NCBI RefSeq assembly: GCF_014647115.1 | Contig: NZ_BMOO01000002.1 | Span: 186,001 to 250,000, forward strand | From: Halarchaeum rubridurum | GTDB lineage: Archaea > Halobacteriota > Halobacteria > Halobacteriales > Halobacteriaceae | Length of the DNA: 64,000 nt | Direction of reading: 5' to 3' | Shown here: in pieces, positions 61,681-64,000 of the stretch | Layout of the letters: each line of letters begins with the position of its first letter | Numbering within the stretch: the first letter of the stretch is position 1 | The notes under the pieces: generated by a model | Told to the model about the DNA's origin: nothing | What the model saw: only the letters and a program-made list of their open reading frames with translations | Database searches by the model: none | Position numbers and translations under genes: made by a program

Positions 61681-62688
61681 TTACGCGTCGTCGCCGTCGG
61701 CGCGCGCGTCGTAGCGGTAGTGCGCCGCGGGCGTGACCACCACGTACCGGCCGCGTTCGGGGTCGTGGATGACGCGCGACCCCGCGTCGATTCCGACGTC
61801 GACGAGGTCTTCGAGCGTCGCCGTCTCGACCACGAGCGCGTCCCCCGGTTCCGGGACGCGGCCGGTCGATATCCACTCGTCGTGGCGGTGTCGGTGGACC
61901 GCCTCGGCGAGTCGCGGGACCGACGGCCGCCACGCGCGGTACCAGCCGACGACGAGGAGCGCCGCGAGCGCGAGGAGTCCGCCGGCGCCGGCGAGCGCCC
62001 ACGGCGGGACGAGGCGGGTCGAGGGCACCGCGACGGTGCGCGCGACCTCGTCGTCGTGACGTCGGGTGTCCGCGGCCGACTCGACGTCGTACCACGCGTC
62101 GCCGAACGCGAGCGGCGCGCTCGTCGAGAGCGACCCCTCGTAGCCCGCGACGCGGTACGTGGCCGTGGTCCTGACGGCGACGTCCACGCTCCCGGCGTCG
62201 CCCGCGGCCGCCCGGTAGTCGGCGAGGCGCTCGCGGACGCGCTCGGTGTCGATGCGCACGGGCGTCGTGACGCTCTCAGTATCCGTCGTCGCGTTCGACC
62301 CGAGCGGGACGGCGCGCGTCCAGAACGTCTCGTCGTCACGAGTCGCCGTGTAGACGAGCGTGACGTTCTGCGCGACGCGGGCGAACGACGCGTTCGTGCT
62401 CCCCGTCCGCGCCGTGTAGACGAGGTCGGGGGCGGCGCGCGGGTAGACCGCGGGGTCGTCGAGGACCGTCCCAGGGTCGTGGAGCGCGCCGTCGCCGGCG
62501 ACGGTCGCACGCCCGGACGTGTCGAGCGCGACGTGCTGGACGTTCGCGCGGTCCGTGACGGTCGTCGTCGGCGGATGGGCGGTCGTCCACGCGGCCGCGC
62601 CGAACGCGGCGAGCGCGAGCAGGGCGAGGACGAGCGCGACGGCCGGGCCGCGCTTTGCGAGCACGTATCTGAGTCGGGGTGGGAGCAC
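61681..62688 (-). CDS. DUF5305 membrane protein
   Basis: 335 residues. N-terminal helix (VALVLALLALAAFGAAAW), an extracellular domain with many NxT/S sites (GSTNASF, AQNVTLV, GSNATTD), a second helix near 222-245 and a cytoplasmic C-terminal part (RPSVPRLAEAVHRHRHDEWISTGRVPEPGD). Matches the DUF5305 family that accompanies signal peptidase I in haloarchaea. Probably a surface protein; role unknown. Last gene of the signal peptidase operon. Confidence 0.8.
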   Translation of the reverse strand: MLPPRLRYVLAKRGPAVALVLALLALAAFGAAAWTTAHPPTTTVTDRANVQHVALDTSGRATVAGDGALHDPGTVLDDPAVYPRAAPDLVYTARTGSTNASFARVAQNVTLVYTATRDDETFWTRAVPLGSNATTDTESVTTPVRIDTERVRERLADYRAAAGDAGSVDVAVRTTATYRVAGYEGSLSTSAPLAFGDAWYDVESAADTRRHDDEVARTVAVPSTRLVPPWALAGAGGLLALAALLVVGWYRAWRPSVPRLAEAVHRHRHDEWISTGRVPEPGDALVVETATLEDLVDVGIDAGSRVIHDPERGRYVVVTPAAHYRYDARADGDDA

Positions 62689-62694
62689 GGTGTG

Positions 62695-63189
62695 TCAGGT
62701 GGTAATCGCGGTCGATCTGTCGGGTGCCGAGACGGTGACGCCGCGCTCGCCGCTCGCGGTGACGTCGAAGCCGAGCGTGTCCAGCGTCGTGCCGGACGCG
62801 ACGCGGACGTCCACGGTGTCGCTCGCACCCGGGTCGAGGGCGAGCGTCGCCTCGTCGCCCACGCTCGTGTCGTCCACGACGAGGTCGGCGTCGTCGCGCG
62901 CGCTCTCGTGGAGCGAGACGGTCGCGCTCGCGGGCGCATCCAGGGTGTTCGTCACGGTGACGAGGCGACTCGTGTCGTTCGCTCGCACGGAGTCGTTCAC
63001 GTCGAGACCGACGACGCCGCCCTCGTCCGCGGCGACCGGGAGCGCGGAGCCGCGCTCGACGGCCGAGGTGGCGAACGCGCCGGTGCCCGCGCCGCCGACG
63101 GCGACGGCGACGATGACGGCGATTGCGAGCGCCGCGACGAGGAGCGCGCGACCGGAGGGCCCGCGCGAGCGGGTGCGTCGCCGGCTCAC
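62695..63189 (-). CDS. Small secreted protein, SipW-substrate/DUF1102-like
   Basis: 164 residues from GTG 63189, overlapping the signal peptidase TGA by 4 bases. A basic N-terminus (SRRRTRSRGPSGR), hydrophobic segment (ALLVAALAIAVIVAVAVG) and AFATSAVERG cleavage region, then a beta-sandwich-like mature part (LDVNDSVRANDTSRLVTVTNTLDAPASATVSLHES). Resembles proteins processed by the adjacent signal peptidase. Longer upstream reading is in the shadow of the peptidase gene. Confidence 0.7.
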   Translation of the reverse strand: MSRRRTRSRGPSGRALLVAALAIAVIVAVAVGGAGTGAFATSAVERGSALPVAADEGGVVGLDVNDSVRANDTSRLVTVTNTLDAPASATVSLHESARDDADLVVDDTSVGDEATLALDPGASDTVDVRVASGTTLDTLGFDVTASGERGVTVSAPDRSTAITT

Positions 63190-64000
63190 TCGAACCCCTC
63201 CGTGAGGAGTCGCCACCAGCGCGAACGCGACCCGCGGAGGCGTTCGCGACCGTCGACGAGGGCCGCGAGCGCGACGGCGGGCGAGAACGCGAGCGCCGCG
63301 GAGACGGCGGCCGCGAGCAGGGGTTCGGCGGCGTCGAGGCGCGCGAGCACCGAGTGCGGGAGCACGGCGGGGTAGCGCCGGACCGCGACCTCGACCGGTA
63401 TCGCCCCGGGTTCGGCGGGGGCGCGGACCCGCCCGGCGACCGTCAGCGTGGTGGCGTTCCGCGAGACGGCGACGTCGTGCAGTCCCGCGGTGTGGACGAC
63501 GCGGTCGGTCCACGGCCGCGACGGGACGGCGACGGTGTAGTTCAGCGCGTGCGTCGACCCCGTGGCGACGGTGGGAAGCGTACCGGTGCCGGTCGGGTCG
63601 TGGACGGCGACGATGGTCTCCGCGTGCGTCACGCCGCCGAGCGCGACGATGCCGGCCGTCCCCACCACGGCGGCGATGAGGAGCGGGAGGAGGACCGAGC
63701 GGGCGCTCGCGGGTCGGGTGGGACGCCCGGCCGAGCGGCCGCGACCGAGGAGCGCGGCGAGCCCGACGAGGCCGACGAGGAGCGCGACGTTGTCGTGGAC
63801 GAAGCGGACGGCGCGCCCGAGGTGCGGGACGACGACCGGCTCGTCGTTCCACGTCAGCACGCGCCCGACGACGGCGTCGCGCGGGACCGGCGGGTAGCCG
63901 GCGGCCTGGTCGGCGACGGGGTTGTTGTCGCCCTTCGTGCGGAAGCCGTCCGCGGTCTCGGCGACGACGCGGTGGGTCGTGTAGGCCCCGCGCGTCTCGC
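63186..64000 (-). CDS. Signal peptidase I (5' end outside the window)
   Basis: 3' part, 270 residues. Reading from 63998 backward it shows THRVVAETADG, the His box of archaeal/ER-type S26B peptidases, then RTKGDNNPVADQ with the GDNN box, followed by a hydrophobic helix and a long extracellular C-terminal extension including AETIVAVHDPTGTGTLP. The catalytic Ser lies upstream, off the window. The C-terminal extension of about 200 residues with further helices is longer than in minimal archaeal peptidases. First gene of an operon with the two proteins that follow, which may be its substrates or partners. Confidence 0.85.
   Translation of the reverse strand, partial: ETRGAYTTHRVVAETADGFRTKGDNNPVADQAAGYPPVPRDAVVGRVLTWNDEPVVVPHLGRAVRFVHDNVALLVGLVGLAALLGRGRSAGRPTRPASARSVLLPLLIAAVVGTAGIVALGGVTHAETIVAVHDPTGTGTLPTVATGSTHALNYTVAVPSRPWTDRVVHTAGLHDVAVSRNATTLTVAGRVRAPAEPGAIPVEVAVRRYPAVLPHSVLARLDAAEPLLAAAVSAALAFSPAVALAALVDGRERLRGSRSRWWRLLTEGFE

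Overview
This window comes from a haloarchaeon (class Halobacteria). The DNA is very GC-rich, the predicted proteins are rich in Asp/Glu and poor in Lys, secreted solute-binding proteins carry Tat-lipoprotein leaders, and regulators are archaeal types (IclR, HTH-ThiN, receiver-PAS-GAF-BAT). Short AT-rich TATA boxes lie about 25-33 bp before many start codons, as expected for leaderless haloarchaeal transcripts. The genus cannot be told from the sequence alone. I see no tRNA, rRNA, CRISPR array or complete insertion sequence.

Region by region. 1-2445: late heme genes hemH-hemG. 2566-6356: a membrane protein, divergent from a lipoprotein / SppA-like protease / DUF4350 operon. 6447-7660: a small CxxC protein with an 87-bp tandem duplication over its 3' end, and an SDR oxidoreductase. 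7742-11615: a thiamine-salvage locus with the HTH-ThiN regulator ThiR divergent from two TenA paralogs, a sodium:solute symporter and a 31-residue membrane peptide. 11964-14003: an IclR regulator and a D-2-hydroxyacid dehydrogenase. 14100-19546: a complete 2-oxoacid dehydrogenase complex (E1 alpha, E1 beta, E2, E3).

19711-55303 is an accessory catabolic region. It holds two amidohydrolase-superfamily probable decarboxylases, one beside a Rieske ferredoxin. It also has a TauABC/NMT1-type ABC transporter, a LutBA fusion with LutC, two acyl-CoA synthetases and lipoate genes (lipA, lplA-like). A Liv-type ABC transporter has its binding protein 11 kb away, and there is a DASS anion permease. Two ring-cleavage routes are encoded: (i) a meta-cleavage lower pathway (extradiol dioxygenase, aldehyde dehydrogenase, two hydratase/4-oxalocrotonate decarboxylase paralogs, 4-hydroxy-2-oxovalerate aldolase, acylating acetaldehyde dehydrogenase), and (ii) a gentisate route (gentisate 1,2-dioxygenase, FAH-family fumarylpyruvate hydrolase). 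Three IclR regulators are in or next to this region. I find two recurring intergenic motifs associated with them: a 19-bp palindrome of form GTTTT-N7-AAAAC (three sites) and a 24-bp motif beginning TTTACAC and ending GTAAT (three sites, one per IclR locus).

48560-49801 is a lone tyrosine recombinase with an elaborate nested inverted repeat in its upstream region. 55415-64000 returns to ordinary chromosome: a gamma-carbonic-anhydrase-like protein, an MBL hydrolase, a thioredoxin-fold protein, a methyltransferase, a large BAT sensor-regulator, and an operon of signal peptidase I, a small secreted protein and a DUF5305 protein that runs off the window end.

How it fits together: the transporters probably import aromatic or related carboxylates. 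Decarboxylases, CoA ligases and ring-cleavage enzymes convert them to pyruvate, acetyl-CoA and fumarate. The IclR proteins sense the compounds. The substrate assignments are inference from families and neighbourhood.
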